The notes: a model not told the origin generated them from the sequence alone. Positions 51,952 through 61,707 are shown, counted from the stretch's first letter. The stretch: 64,000 bases of DNA from Sphingobacterium sp. UBA4616 (GCA_002386525.1 DGIS01000022.1:1-64000), one strand, 5' to 3'. Made by a program: numbers and translations.

Positions 51952-53007
51952 ATGCGAAAATACGACGTCAGCAAACAAGAAAAGCAATCGATCGATGATA
52001 TTGTCCAATTCTGGAAGAAAGAGAATTTATTGGATGAGCAAAAAGCGAACGAGCTGATGGAGAGTTTAGACGTGAAAAGTTTTGATTGGGGACAACTGGC
52101 TCGGTATGCCTTTTGGATTGCACTGGCATCTTTGGTATTCGCTGTTTTTTCGCTGTTTACCGATGCGTCATTCCTAGCCTTTGTGGATACCCTTTACGAA
52201 GCGCCAAATATCTTATTTTGTTTCTTTTTTGCTGCCGTGGCCGTATTGTTCTATACCCTGGGGTTTCGCTATAAGAAACGCTATCCTTATAAAAACTTAT
52301 CCACCGAAACCATGATGCTGATTGGAGTTTTTGCTACAGCAGCCTGTATCGGATTCATGGGTAAGGTATTGGATAAAGATACCATGCACTACTCGCTTTT
52401 ATTTTTGCTTTCCGTGGCGATTTATGGCTTCCTTGCTGTTAAGCTTGATAGTAAGCTCATCTGGACATTTATGCTTTTGGCACTAGGGGTATGGTTTGCA
52501 ACCGAAACAGCCTACCATAGCAATTGGGGATTCAAGTTTTGGGGAATGAATTATCCCCTTCGGTTTACCATTTTTGGGACACTGATCACTGCGCTGGCCG
52601 TTTGGGCTCAACCCCGGTTTGCACAACTGCAGGTCTTTCAGCCTATCAGTTATATTGTCGGATTGATCTATCTGATGGTCTCCTTGTGGACACTCTCCAT
52701 TTTTGGGAATTATGCTGATTTTTATGAATGGACTACCGTACGTCAATACCATATGTTCTACTGGGGTATATTGTCAACTGCGGTGTCGGTATTTCTGGTC
52801 GTCTATGGTTTAAAGGCGAAAGACAATGTGACCAGAGAAGTTGGGTTTGTATTTTTAGTGCTCAATATCTACACACGTTATGTGGAATACCTCTGGGACA
52901 ACATCAATCGAGCAGTGTTCTTTTTAATTTTGGCCGTGTCCTTCTGGTTCGTCGGCCGTTGGGCAGAGAAATTATGGAACAAAAGGAAAGACGAAATGGC
53001 CGGATAA
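51952..53007 (+). CDS. DUF2157-like polytopic membrane protein
   Basis: This 351-residue protein has a soluble N-terminus (about 1-50, KQEKQSIDDIVQFWKKENLLDEQKANELMESL). About 8-10 transmembrane segments with short charged loops follow, ending in WAEKLWNKRKDEMAG. The arrangement resembles DUF2157 membrane proteins; function unknown. I chose the ATG at 51952 over the TTG at 51931. It ends 3 bases before the convergent response-regulator gene. Confidence 0.7.
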   Translation: MRKYDVSKQEKQSIDDIVQFWKKENLLDEQKANELMESLDVKSFDWGQLARYAFWIALASLVFAVFSLFTDASFLAFVDTLYEAPNILFCFFFAAVAVLFYTLGFRYKKRYPYKNLSTETMMLIGVFATAACIGFMGKVLDKDTMHYSLLFLLSVAIYGFLAVKLDSKLIWTFMLLALGVWFATETAYHSNWGFKFWGMNYPLRFTIFGTLITALAVWAQPRFAQLQVFQPISYIVGLIYLMVSLWTLSIFGNYADFYEWTTVRQYHMFYWGILSTAVSVFLVVYGLKAKDNVTREVGFVFLVLNIYTRYVEYLWDNINRAVFFLILAVSFWFVGRWAEKLWNKRKDEMAG

Positions 53008-53010
53008 TCG

Positions 53011-53685
53011 TCACAAATGGATGGTAAATCCAACACCTCTATTGGAATTGATGCTCAGATTGGGATCGAGGCTTAAGTATTTGCGGATCCGGGTAATAAA
53101 CACGTCCATGCTCCTTCCAGTAAAGAAATCTGCATTTCCCCATACCTTTTCAAGAATATCTTCACGGGTGACAAGCTGGCCCCTGTGTTGCCATAGAAAT
53201 AGGAGCAGTTGTGCTTCGCGCTCAGTGAGCTTAAACTGACCTTGTGCATGGCTTAATACTAACTGTTCAGGGTGAAATACATACGTCCCGAGGACAATCG
53301 ATTTTGGCGTACTATTTTTCTGATTTCGTTTTAATATATTCTGTATGCGAAGCAAGAGTTCTTCAGGGTCGCAAGGTTTGGTGACATAATCATCAGCACC
53401 GATTTTTAGTCCCGTAAGCTTGTCGATCTTTTGTTCTTTGGCGGTTAAAAAGATAAATGGTAATGCGGGATGCAGGGCATTAATTTCTTTGGCCAGACTA
53501 AAACCGCTGATTTGAGGAAGCATCACATCCAGTATGACCAGGTCGTAGCTGGCTAGCTGCTGAAAATTTTCCGTAAGATCCTGAGGCTGCGCCATCCAGT
53601 CTACGACAAATGCAGACAGCTCAAGATATTGCTTGAGCATAAAGCCAAAATCTGCGTCATCTTCAACGAGGAGTAATTTATTCAT
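53011..53685 (-). CDS. OmpR-family response regulator
   Basis: This 224-residue transcription factor has a receiver domain with acidic pocket Glu8-Asp9-Asp10, phosphoacceptor Asp53 (VILDVMLPQISG) and Lys of FLTAKEQK. A C-terminal winged-helix domain follows (LTEREAQLLLFLWQHRGQLVTREDILEKVWGNADFFTGRSMDVFITRIRKYL). It is paired with the histidine kinase directly upstream on the same strand (73 bases). A TonB-receptor-like gene is divergent from the kinase gene and is a likely target. It resembles Bacteroidota RprY-type regulators. Confidence 0.95.
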   Translation of the reverse strand: MNKLLLVEDDADFGFMLKQYLELSAFVVDWMAQPQDLTENFQQLASYDLVILDVMLPQISGFSLAKEINALHPALPFIFLTAKEQKIDKLTGLKIGADDYVTKPCDPEELLLRIQNILKRNQKNSTPKSIVLGTYVFHPEQLVLSHAQGQFKLTEREAQLLLFLWQHRGQLVTREDILEKVWGNADFFTGRSMDVFITRIRKYLSLDPNLSINSNRGVGFTIHL

Positions 53686-53758
53686 TTTTTATATTCAGTC
53701 GTTCATCTAAACTACTAATCTACGGCTAAAGGCCATCCCTCTTGCTGATTACACTACC

Positions 53759-55093
53759 TTATGATGGAATAGCAACGAGCGGCAATTGAATTTTAAACGT
53801 AGTACCTACACCAGGCTTACTAGTTACTGCAAGCTGTCCCTGATAACGATCCACGATTTTTTTAACAAGGAAAAGGCCAATTCCCAACCCTTTGGTGTCG
53901 TGTATATTGTTTTTTTGGATACGGTAAAACTTGTCGAAAATATAAGGCAGCTCGCACTCCTCCATGCCATCACCATTGTCTTGTACGTAAATTGAAAGCT
54001 TATTTTTCTTTTGCTCAAAATGAACTTTAAGCCATTTTGCGCCATACTTTACAGCATTGTTCATGAGATTCTGAAATAATGTTGTCGCATCGCTGAGGCT
54101 CAAGCACAATTTGCCTTCAGGCAATGGACTTGTTTCAAATGCAATGCCCGGGTTCGTCAATTGAAAATCATCGAAAATCGCTTGGAGTTCCATCGTGGTA
54201 ACAGGAGGATGATCCGATGGTTTCAGGTCTTCGGTCAGTGGGGCAAGGGTGTGTTCCAGGCGATTGACTTGCCGCTCAATGACCGTTATAATATTTTCAT
54301 CTGTCGATTTTCGAAGTGTCTTAGCGGCAATTTTTAAGGTCGCAATAGGGGTTTTAAGTTCATGCGATACATTGTCAACCACGTCGTGAAGCACGGTGAT
54401 CTGCTTCTGCTGTTTTTTGAGATTTTGAATGGTTCTATAAAAAAGCCAAAGAAAAGCGGTCAATATAAATAAGGTGCTCAACAGGAGGGAGGTGAGTTCT
54501 TTGAATAATATCCAGTGGAGATTGGTTACCTCAAAAGAGCTCCTTCTATGGACTAAAAAGGTGTATAAGATTTCCTTGCTTTGGATACTCTCTTCAATTT
54601 TCTGTGTTTCGGTTTTTTCCGTTATCCATTCACTGGAAGAAAGTTCAACAGGGTGTTGGAAATTTCCCCGCGTGGTGTAGACCGTAATGGGACCATCGGC
54701 AATCTGCTTGTTAAAGTTTTTAAAATAAATGCCCAAGATATCTTTTTTTAGGCTAACATCCATACCCAGTGGTTGAAATAGACTGTCGACATAGCGCGTT
54801 AGCTTCCCAGATGTTTTACGCGCATTGGCATGATATAGCCCTTTAAGCTGTTGAGCTGTTATCTCATTTTTTACCAATTTGATGTAGTAATCTCTGGCGA
54901 TGTCCTTGCTCATTAAATCATCATCAAAAAGACTGTCAATTTTGGGAAGTTTGTTCAGTTTGCTTTTTACTGTTGCAAAAATATCGCGTTGTTTGAGCTG
55001 ATAGGTATTGTACAATTGATAGCCCTGAATGCCGATCAGTACAGCAAAAAATAATGTAAAAAGAACACTATAATTTTTGGGTTTCAATTCCAT
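53759..55093 (-). CDS. Sensor histidine kinase
   Basis: This 444-residue kinase has two transmembrane segments (about 8-28 and about 210-232) flanking a periplasmic sensor of about 180 residues. The H-box is VVDNVSHELKTPIATLKIAAKTLRK. The N, G1 and F boxes are FQNLMNNAVKYGAKWL, VQDNGDGMEE, FDKFYRIQKN and GLGIGLFLVKKIV. Its partner is the response regulator downstream. The sensed signal is unknown. I chose the ATG at 55093; the TTG two codons upstream at 55099 is less likely. Confidence 0.93.
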   Translation of the reverse strand: MELKPKNYSVLFTLFFAVLIGIQGYQLYNTYQLKQRDIFATVKSKLNKLPKIDSLFDDDLMSKDIARDYYIKLVKNEITAQQLKGLYHANARKTSGKLTRYVDSLFQPLGMDVSLKKDILGIYFKNFNKQIADGPITVYTTRGNFQHPVELSSSEWITEKTETQKIEESIQSKEILYTFLVHRRSSFEVTNLHWILFKELTSLLLSTLFILTAFLWLFYRTIQNLKKQQKQITVLHDVVDNVSHELKTPIATLKIAAKTLRKSTDENIITVIERQVNRLEHTLAPLTEDLKPSDHPPVTTMELQAIFDDFQLTNPGIAFETSPLPEGKLCLSLSDATTLFQNLMNNAVKYGAKWLKVHFEQKKNKLSIYVQDNGDGMEECELPYIFDKFYRIQKNNIHDTKGLGIGLFLVKKIVDRYQGQLAVTSKPGVGTTFKIQLPLVAIPS

Positions 55094-55322
55094 ACACAAA
55101 TATAACTGCTGAAGGCCAATATAATATACCTTAACGCAGTATTAACCCTTCATTAACCATTATTTACTACGGAGATGGACAATTTTGAGCCATCGGAAGC
55201 GTGTAAAAGTTCAGTGACTGTCAAATGCGGATAACCACAAAAAAGCATGCGTTTGACAGCACAGCTAATGGATATAACAATCCAGGTATGCGCTAATGAA
55301 ATTAAAGACTAATTATTTGTAC

Positions 55323-57695
55323 ATGAAATCAATCCTATTTTTTCTAGCTTTCCCTTTAGTGCTTTCAGCACAGACCAAAAAGATCGGGGGACAAGTGCAG
55401 GATACAAACAAAATTGTATTGGCAGGTGCAACCGTTATGCTATTGGATAGTAACTATCAAGCTATCCGTGAAGTGAAGACTGACCATCTTGGAAAGTTTA
55501 TGCTGTCGCTGGATCATCCTGGGGGCTATTATCTACGGTCCACTTATCTTAACTTTAAACCTCAGGAGCAGTTTTTCCGTAGCGACACTATTGCACGCCC
55601 TTTGTTAGTTGAACTTATTCCCGAATTAAAAGTACTCGAAGAAGCACAGGTCGTCGGGCGGGCGCCGAGATTGATCCGCAAGTTGGACCGCTTGGAATTT
55701 AACGTGCAGCATTCTAATCTTTCGGCGCTCAACAGTTGGGACATTTTGAAACGGACGCCATTAGTGATGGCAAATGGCTCAGATTTAATGGTTCGTGGGA
55801 ACAAAAATATTGTTGTATTGATTAATGAACGAAAAGTTATGCTCACGGGGGAGGAATTGAAAACCTATCTCGAGAATACGGCGGGCAGCGATGTCCAATC
55901 GATTGAGGTCATTACCAACCCACCTGCAAAATATGAAGCCGAGGGCAGCACCATCATCAATATTAAACTTTCCAAATCGAACCTCTATGGATATCGGGGT
56001 TCGGCGGTTGCGTTGGCCGAAAAAAGCAGCACCTGGAAGCAACTGTTTGGGCTGACCCAGTATTATAGAAATGAAAAAATCAACGTTCGGGGCACCTATA
56101 ATTTCGGAAGGGGAACTTATGCACGTTACGAAACGAATTATGTGTATTATCCCAATGAGCAAACCTCGTGGGAAGGTGTGATGGATCGATTTGATACCAA
56201 TAACAGTCAGAACAGCTATGTGCTTTCGATGGAATACACACCCGATTCAACCTGGACTGTCAGCGGAGGACTAAACGGATATTGTGGCCCCAAAACCTAT
56301 GGTACCTACGTGGTGCCAACTGTCATTTACGATAGCAACCGTATTCAACAGTCGAGTTACCTCACGACAAACGATCATGAGTCATCTACAGAGACAAAGA
56401 ACATGTATCTCCAGGTCATTAAGAAGCTTAACGCCAGCTGGAGTATAAATTGGTCTTCTTACTTTACAGACCATCATTCGACAAATAATCAGGATGTGCT
56501 CACCGCGCTGAGATTTAAGGATCAACAACCCAGGGATACACGATTTATTAGCAACAACGGAAATAAAAATAGTCTCTTTTCTTCACAGGTCGATTTTTCA
56601 GGTAAAGTAAAGCAGCTTGGGATGGAATTTGGAGGGAAATTTAGCGATGTTACAACGACAAACAGTCTTGTGTTTACTGATGATGAATCGGGCAAGTTGG
56701 AGCATAGGCCGGATAAGAGCAGTGAGTTTGATTACAAAGAACGGAATGTAGCTCTTTACGGTTCATTGGACTATACGTGGAAAAAATGGAGCTGGAAAGC
56801 AGGATTAAGAGGAGAATATACCAACTTGAAGGGCATTGTATCAGAACCAGAAGATATCAATAAACAGGATTATTTTGTGCTCTTCCCGACATTTTATATG
56901 CAATATGCCTTGACGGAAAATCAGCAGTTCGGTTTTTCTTACGGAAAGCGGATCAGTCGTCCTTCTTATTCTTGGCTCAACCCCGCAAAATCCTACTACA
57001 ATCGTTTTTCATACTTTCAGGGAGATCCCCGTTTAAGGGCGACGATCGTGCATAACCTGAATCTGACTTGGACCAAAAACAACTGGAATATTGATCTCTT
57101 CTACCGATTTGAAAAGTGGCCTAATATGGAAATAGCCTTACAGGATAATGTCAACCACCAGCTGATTTATCATTATACCAATATCAAAAAGGGGCAGGGA
57201 GCAGGGATAGACCTGGGTAAGAGTTTTCAGTTTACTGAACGTTGGGGAATGAACCTGCAGCTAGAGGGAATGTACAATGAGAATTACTTTATGGGGACTG
57301 ATGATGTGCTGCACAAGAACGATGTATATATTGGCAACGGAAATATAAGTAGCAGCTATGTCTTGAGCAAAGAAGCAGGCTGGAATCTTGAGCTCGGCAA
57401 TACGTTTACATCGCCCACCATCCAGGGACCATTTAAAATAACTGGCTATTCCAGTACCTATGTGATGACAAATCGAAAATTCTTTAAAAACAAGTTTGAG
57501 GTGAATCTATCGTTTATGGACATCTTTAAAACGGAAAAAATGACCATATCCTCCAAATATGCGGATCAAAATAACTTTTATAAAGATTATCGGGATACCA
57601 GAAAGGTGAATCTGACGCTGCGGTACCATTTTGGAAATCAGAAAGTCAAAAGTAACAATCAGCCCGCAAAAACAGAAGAGCAGAACCGCCTGTAA
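55323..57695 (+). CDS. Outer-membrane beta-barrel receptor-like protein (OMP_b-brl_3 type)
   Basis: This 790-residue outer-membrane protein has a signal peptide (MKSILFFLAFPLVLSAQ). A CarboxypepD-like domain follows (about 18-105: KIGGQVQDTNKIVLAGATVMLLDSNY). Next is a plug (AQVVGRAPRLIRKLDRLEFNVQHSNLSALNSWDILKRTPLV ... VLINERKVMLTGEELKTYLENTAGSDVQSIEVITNPPAKYEAEGSTIINIKLSK). The barrel ends at LTLRYHFGNQK. An ATG at 55296 would put nine polar residues before the signal peptide, so 55323 is preferred. It is divergent from the sensor kinase, which may control it. Confidence 0.9.
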   Translation: MKSILFFLAFPLVLSAQTKKIGGQVQDTNKIVLAGATVMLLDSNYQAIREVKTDHLGKFMLSLDHPGGYYLRSTYLNFKPQEQFFRSDTIARPLLVELIPELKVLEEAQVVGRAPRLIRKLDRLEFNVQHSNLSALNSWDILKRTPLVMANGSDLMVRGNKNIVVLINERKVMLTGEELKTYLENTAGSDVQSIEVITNPPAKYEAEGSTIINIKLSKSNLYGYRGSAVALAEKSSTWKQLFGLTQYYRNEKINVRGTYNFGRGTYARYETNYVYYPNEQTSWEGVMDRFDTNNSQNSYVLSMEYTPDSTWTVSGGLNGYCGPKTYGTYVVPTVIYDSNRIQQSSYLTTNDHESSTETKNMYLQVIKKLNASWSINWSSYFTDHHSTNNQDVLTALRFKDQQPRDTRFISNNGNKNSLFSSQVDFSGKVKQLGMEFGGKFSDVTTTNSLVFTDDESGKLEHRPDKSSEFDYKERNVALYGSLDYTWKKWSWKAGLRGEYTNLKGIVSEPEDINKQDYFVLFPTFYMQYALTENQQFGFSYGKRISRPSYSWLNPAKSYYNRFSYFQGDPRLRATIVHNLNLTWTKNNWNIDLFYRFEKWPNMEIALQDNVNHQLIYHYTNIKKGQGAGIDLGKSFQFTERWGMNLQLEGMYNENYFMGTDDVLHKNDVYIGNGNISSSYVLSKEAGWNLELGNTFTSPTIQGPFKITGYSSTYVMTNRKFFKNKFEVNLSFMDIFKTEKMTISSKYADQNNFYKDYRDTRKVNLTLRYHFGNQKVKSNNQPAKTEEQNRL

Positions 57696-57836
57696 ATCTG
57701 TTGAATTCTTACAAAATCAAATTCTTCATATCACTATAACTTTATATCCATAAAGAAAATGAATACGGCAAGAATTAAAAGCAAGCGTCCTCCCCGTCTG
57801 ATGTGGAGGACAATCAGATGTCAGAAAAGTGTTTTC

Positions 57837-58253
57837 TTAGTTTATTCTCAAAGAATACGTGATATTGATACCGCCCGCAGCAAGCATATCATGTACGGAG
57901 CAATATTTTTTAACGGCCAGTTCAGCCGCTTTAGCTGCTTTTACCTCATCAATTTCACCTTTTAAGAAGAAATTGATGTGTATATCTGTAAATACCTGTG
58001 GTATTTCTTCCCGGCGTTTACCCTCCACTTCAACCTGGATATCGTCAATTTGTTGGCGTTGTTTTACCAGTATACTATGGAGATCGAAGACACTACAAGA
58101 ACCCAGTGCCATTAAAACCAATTCCATGGGACGAACACCTTTTCCTTCGCCGCCGATCGCTTCCGAACCATCGATGTTGACTTTGACCGAAGATAATTCA
58201 CTGCTGGCTTCAAAATGCACAGCCTGGTTGACACGGTTTAATTTGATTTTCAT
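57837..58253 (-). CDS. OsmC family peroxiredoxin-like protein
   Basis: This 138-residue cytoplasmic protein belongs to the OsmC/Ohr family of thiol hydroperoxide reductases. The two catalytic cysteines are in LVLMALGSCSVFDLHSIL and KKYCSVHDMLAAGGINITY. The family-typical KGVRPMELVLMALGSC start of the helix is present. It would reduce organic hydroperoxides; a redox role is inferred from the family. It is monocistronic and convergent with the outer-membrane receptor gene. Confidence 0.92.
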   Translation of the reverse strand: MKIKLNRVNQAVHFEASSELSSVKVNIDGSEAIGGEGKGVRPMELVLMALGSCSVFDLHSILVKQRQQIDDIQVEVEGKRREEIPQVFTDIHINFFLKGEIDEVKAAKAAELAVKKYCSVHDMLAAGGINITYSLRIN

Positions 58254-58353
58254 CTTAAAATATTTTATTCATTTTTTGCACACCAATTTTAGCGAGTAGC
58301 CCATCATTGGTAATAACAGATCTAACTAAAATCTGTGCAACACAAATATACAA

Positions 58354-58383
58354 AAAAGGCAGACGAATAATCGTCTGCCTTTT
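58354..58383 (-). terminator. Terminator of the FadL/SGNH operon
   Basis: AAAAGGCAGACGA pairs perfectly with TCGTCTGCCTTTT (13 bp, ATAA loop) and lies 20 bases after the SGNH stop codon at 58404. Confidence 0.92.
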
Positions 58384-58403
58384 GTCAGTATGTTGGCCAC
58401 TGT

Positions 58404-59732
58404 TTATTTTGTGACGGTATCTGGCAGTTTAACACCGCGATATTTGGCTACGTCAACTTGTGGGATCTTCGATCCATATTTAGAATTGATCGCACTGATA
58501 AAGATGTTTGCCATGAGGGCATTCCCAATTGGCGTGAGGTGGATGCCATCCAAAGAGAATGCATTTCCAGTGATGTATTTGGCACTAACGGCTAATCCAT
58601 TGATACGAACACCACCTTTTACATTGTTTAGGAATGCATGTACGTCTGCTAAAGCGAGGTCTTTTGAAGCTGCAGCAGCTTTGATGGCTGCATTGTACTC
58701 GTTGATCCGCTTCACAACTGTTGCTGTTTCGCTTACATCAAGCACGTATTTGTCTTCAACAGGATTTTCGGGACGTAAACCATATGGAATCTGTGCTGCG
58801 TTTGGCTTACCCAATAGTCCTGCAGACAAGAAAGGAAGTACAAAATAATCTTGATCGGTCGCTGCACGAGATCCAGATTTCGTAGCGATATAAATATTCG
58901 TTACCGGCGCAGGCGGATTTGTTGCGTTGACAGCCGCTAGCAGAGCCGCACGGGTAACCGTTGTAAAATAAGGTGTTGCGGTTACATCTGGAATGGTGGC
59001 CAGTACACCTTTTCGCCCGCCGGCAGTCAGCGCCTGCACATAGCCATTCAGAATCGCCGTAAATTGAGCTGTTTCAGTCAATACGGTTGTTGGATCGGGC
59101 TGATTCGTTGTTGGATTCATATTGACCACTCCTCCGTTAGTTGCCCAACCCAAAGCATCGTTGTTACCCAGTGCAAAACTAAAAAAGGTGTGGTTTTGTG
59201 TCGTTGAATAGGTGAAATACGTTTTCGAGGCGTCCGCATCGGGCAATAAGCGCTCGAAATACGGATTGCCGGCAGTTGAACCCATGCCTGCTACCATAGA
59301 AAGATCCATCCGCATACCCGGTACACCGAGGTTATTGACAGGATCAGTATATTTCGTTAATAGTTTTGTTGAACCAGGTCTGTAGGCAAGTTTATCCGTT
59401 ACAGGTGCCGTCACGGGCTGTCCATTGACAAGTGCTGTAAGGGTGATGTAGCCAGAACCGTTGGCTTGATCTTCACTGAAAAACGGCGATTTAAATTCCC
59501 CGCCACCCACTTGTTTTAACTGCTCAGCAATTAAGTTGGGGTAAGCAACCTTTTGGCCCTCCAGATACAGGCCCCCATCTGCATATCCTGCCGTCAATGA
59601 ATTCCCGATGGCAACATATTTTGAAAAATTAAGCGATCCTGCCGAAGGTGTATACTCCTCCAAAGAAGGTTTGCACGAGGCAATTGCTACAAGTGCTAAT
59701 GCCGCGGCTATGTAAAGTTTGTTTTTTTTCAT
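58404..59732 (-). CDS. SGNH/GDSL hydrolase-like lipoprotein
   Basis: This 442-residue lipoprotein has lipobox ALVAIASC. The SGNH blocks are block I KYVAIGNSLTAGYADGGLYL (catalytic Ser), block III FSFALGNNDALGWAT, and block V SLDGIHLTPIGN (catalytic Asp and His). It would be a surface or periplasmic esterase or lipase. It is the second gene of an operon with a FadL-type channel, which suggests that the hydrolase releases fatty acids for uptake. I chose the ATG at 59732, at the signal peptide; the TTG at 59741 is less likely. Confidence 0.9.
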   Translation of the reverse strand: MKKNKLYIAAALALVAIASCKPSLEEYTPSAGSLNFSKYVAIGNSLTAGYADGGLYLEGQKVAYPNLIAEQLKQVGGGEFKSPFFSEDQANGSGYITLTALVNGQPVTAPVTDKLAYRPGSTKLLTKYTDPVNNLGVPGMRMDLSMVAGMGSTAGNPYFERLLPDADASKTYFTYSTTQNHTFFSFALGNNDALGWATNGGVVNMNPTTNQPDPTTVLTETAQFTAILNGYVQALTAGGRKGVLATIPDVTATPYFTTVTRAALLAAVNATNPPAPVTNIYIATKSGSRAATDQDYFVLPFLSAGLLGKPNAAQIPYGLRPENPVEDKYVLDVSETATVVKRINEYNAAIKAAAASKDLALADVHAFLNNVKGGVRINGLAVSAKYITGNAFSLDGIHLTPIGNALMANIFISAINSKYGSKIPQVDVAKYRGVKLPDTVTK

Positions 59733-59754
59733 CTTAGTCAAATTTGGCTGTTAA

Positions 59755-60981
59755 TTACCATTTATAGCTTACACCAATGCCTGGAGCAAAAATATTAGTT
59801 GCATAAGTTCCCGAAAGGCGGCTCTCAATATTGGTTGACTGGCGAGCCATGATGCGCTGATAAGCAAAAGAACCTGTGACGTCAAATTTTGGGGATGGTT
59901 TTATTGTAAAACCCCCAGAGATTAAATATCGGGTGTTATCTGGCGTCTCCGGATAAACATAGGCGCTCTGTTGCACTGGAGTGGCGATATAGCCACCTCC
60001 TACACGTAATTGCAAACGGTCGGAGGCAATATACTCCAAACCTGCTTTGACCGATCCCGCTTTATCATAATTTTTTGGTGAATGCGTATCTTGTAATACA
60101 GGCGTATTTTCTTTGTAATCGAAATCAAGCGCCTTATAAATATCGTAATTGATCAGTGTTGCATCGATCGCCATTTTCAGCTTTTCCGAAAGCGGGAAGG
60201 CTATTCCGGCAGCAAAAGTGGATGGTAGTGGTAACTCAGCACTGAATTTGTTGCCCGCAGGAAAATTACTTGCCACCGATTCAGGTACGTCAAAAGTTGC
60301 ATCCCCATTTTTAAGTTTCGTGACAACTTTCGAGCGGTAGCTTAAAGAGATGGAAAATTCGTCCTCTAAATTGTAGTGGATACCCACATTATAACCTGTA
60401 CCTGTACCGGTGCCCTTTAAGGTTGCTAATCCGGCATGACCATCCGGGTAGAATACCGGGACTGAATTTTCCAGGTCTACTGTACCGACGTTATAGACGA
60501 AACCACCACCGACACTAAAATTTTCAGTCAGTTTGAAACTTAAAGTAGGTTGAATATAGATCGCGCGTAGCGAAAGGCTGACTAGACTGAATTTACCAAC
60601 CCAATCTTTTCCCCAATCGACAGCCCCACCATATGGTGTATAAACTCCAATACCGGCTTTCCACCAGGAGTTTTTAGGTCCAAATGCAGCAAATACTGAA
60701 AAAGGGGTGGATATTTGATTTCTAGTATTGTAAACAACGGTGCTTCCGACCTCTTGAAAGGCAGATTTGTACATGACAGCATTCCCAGCAATAGAAATGG
60801 CATTATGATCCATTTTTGCTAAAGCGCCCGGACTATAAAAAATGGAAGACTCATCTAAAAAGTAAGCAGAACCTGCTCCCCCCATCCCTACAGCTTTGGG
60901 ACTTTGTAGATTCACTTGAGATCCTTGTGCAAACAGGAGTGACGGACTTGCACAAAGTATTGAGAATAGTAGTTTCTTCAT
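59755..60981 (-). CDS. OmpP1/FadL-type outer-membrane transport protein
   Basis: This 408-residue outer-membrane channel has a signal peptide (MKKLLFSILCASPSLLFAQ). FadL-family features follow: the N-terminal QVNLQSPKAVGMGGAGSAYFLDESSIFYSPGALAKMDHNAISIAG (hatch region) and barrel strands ending in FAPGIGVSYKW. It would let long-chain fatty acids or other hydrophobic molecules cross the outer membrane. It precedes an SGNH lipoprotein by 22 bases, with no terminator between. The promoter is in the divergent region shared with tpx. Confidence 0.92.
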   Translation of the reverse strand: MKKLLFSILCASPSLLFAQGSQVNLQSPKAVGMGGAGSAYFLDESSIFYSPGALAKMDHNAISIAGNAVMYKSAFQEVGSTVVYNTRNQISTPFSVFAAFGPKNSWWKAGIGVYTPYGGAVDWGKDWVGKFSLVSLSLRAIYIQPTLSFKLTENFSVGGGFVYNVGTVDLENSVPVFYPDGHAGLATLKGTGTGTGYNVGIHYNLEDEFSISLSYRSKVVTKLKNGDATFDVPESVASNFPAGNKFSAELPLPSTFAAGIAFPLSEKLKMAIDATLINYDIYKALDFDYKENTPVLQDTHSPKNYDKAGSVKAGLEYIASDRLQLRVGGGYIATPVQQSAYVYPETPDNTRYLISGGFTIKPSPKFDVTGSFAYQRIMARQSTNIESRLSGTYATNIFAPGIGVSYKW

Positions 60982-61061
60982 ACTAGTGTTTATTTTTGGT
61001 TAACATTCCTCTTTCAAATACAATGCTAACATAATAAATGTTTGACTAAAATTAATAAATG

Positions 61062-61092
61062 TTGTGTAATATTTTTTTTGCTCGTACCTTTA
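61062..61092 (+). promoter_or_regulatory. Promoter of tpx
   Basis: TTG (61062-61064), a 20-base spacer and TACCTTTA (61085-61092) lie 37 bases before the ATG at 61129. They lie inside the longer ORF that begins at 61042 and so exclude its start. Confidence 0.6.
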
Positions 61093-61128
61093 AGTGCAAG
61101 GATAATAAAATTAAACGATCATAATTAT

Positions 61129-61629
61129 ATGGCTACAATCACTTTTAAAGGCAATCCAGTAAATACGAAAGGCAGTTTACCTCAGGTTGGCGAGCAAGCT
61201 CCTGATTTTAAATTAACTGCAGGCGATCTTTCCGATAAGTCTCTTGCAGACTTTAAAGGAAAAAAAATTGTGTTAAATATTTTTCCTAGTGTCGATACGG
61301 GAACTTGTGCTGCTTCTGTACGAGCATTTAATAAAGAGGCTTCTCAATTGGGTAACACGGTCGTATTGTGTATATCCAAAGACCTACCTTTTGCGCAAGG
61401 ACGTTTTTGTGCAGCAGAAGGTCTAAATAATGTCGTGACATTATCAGAATATAAAGATTCAAACTTTTCTGATGCTTATCAATTGACTATCGCCGATGGT
61501 CCTTTGGCGGGTCTGTTGAGCCGTGTGGTCATCACATTGGATGAAAACGGAAAGGTATTGTATGAAGAGCAAGTTGCGGAAATTGCAGACGAGCCCAATT
61601 ATGCAGCAGCCATCGCTTCCTTGAATTAA
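61129..61629 (+). CDS. tpx: Thiol peroxidase (atypical 2-Cys peroxiredoxin)
   Basis: Tpx reduces lipid and alkyl hydroperoxides using thioredoxin. The 166-residue protein is the family's normal size. The peroxidatic cysteine is Cys60 in [20 protein letters not shown], and the resolving Cys94 is in [15 protein letters not shown], at the canonical spacing. The start at 61129 ([11 protein letters not shown]) is the family start; the upstream extension looks like a signal peptide but is excluded by the promoter within it. A bidirectional terminator follows. Confidence 0.96.
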   Translation: MATITFKGNPVNTKGSLPQVGEQAPDFKLTAGDLSDKSLADFKGKKIVLNIFPSVDTGTCAASVRAFNKEASQLGNTVVLCISKDLPFAQGRFCAAEGLNNVVTLSEYKDSNFSDAYQLTIADGPLAGLLSRVVITLDENGKVLYEEQVAEIADEPNYAAAIASLN

Positions 61630-61647
61630 AGGCGATGTCAGAACGAA

Positions 61648-61684
61648 TCAAAAACGCCTTCGCAATAAGTGAAGGCGTTTTTGA
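61648..61684. terminator. Bidirectional terminator between tpx and the PLP sulfhydrylase gene
   Basis: CAAAAACGCCTTC pairs with GAAGGCGTTTTTG (13 bp, 9-base loop), flanked by A- and T-runs for both strands. Confidence 0.92.
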
Positions 61685-61707
61685 TTTTAAGCGGAGCTTT
61701 CTCGCTG

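Noticed and set aside
55097-55104. TATATTTG (minus strand) as the promoter of the sensor kinase
   Set aside because: It lies only 4 bases before the ATG at 55093, which would put the start of transcription within the start codon; no -33 at proper spacing.
58390-58848. Open frame antisense to the SGNH hydrolase gene
   Set aside because: It follows the codons of a clear gene on the other strand and has no independent features.
61042-61128. A signal-peptide-like extension at the front of tpx
   Set aside because: The promoter elements of tpx lie within it and the family start is at 61129, so this stretch is not translated.
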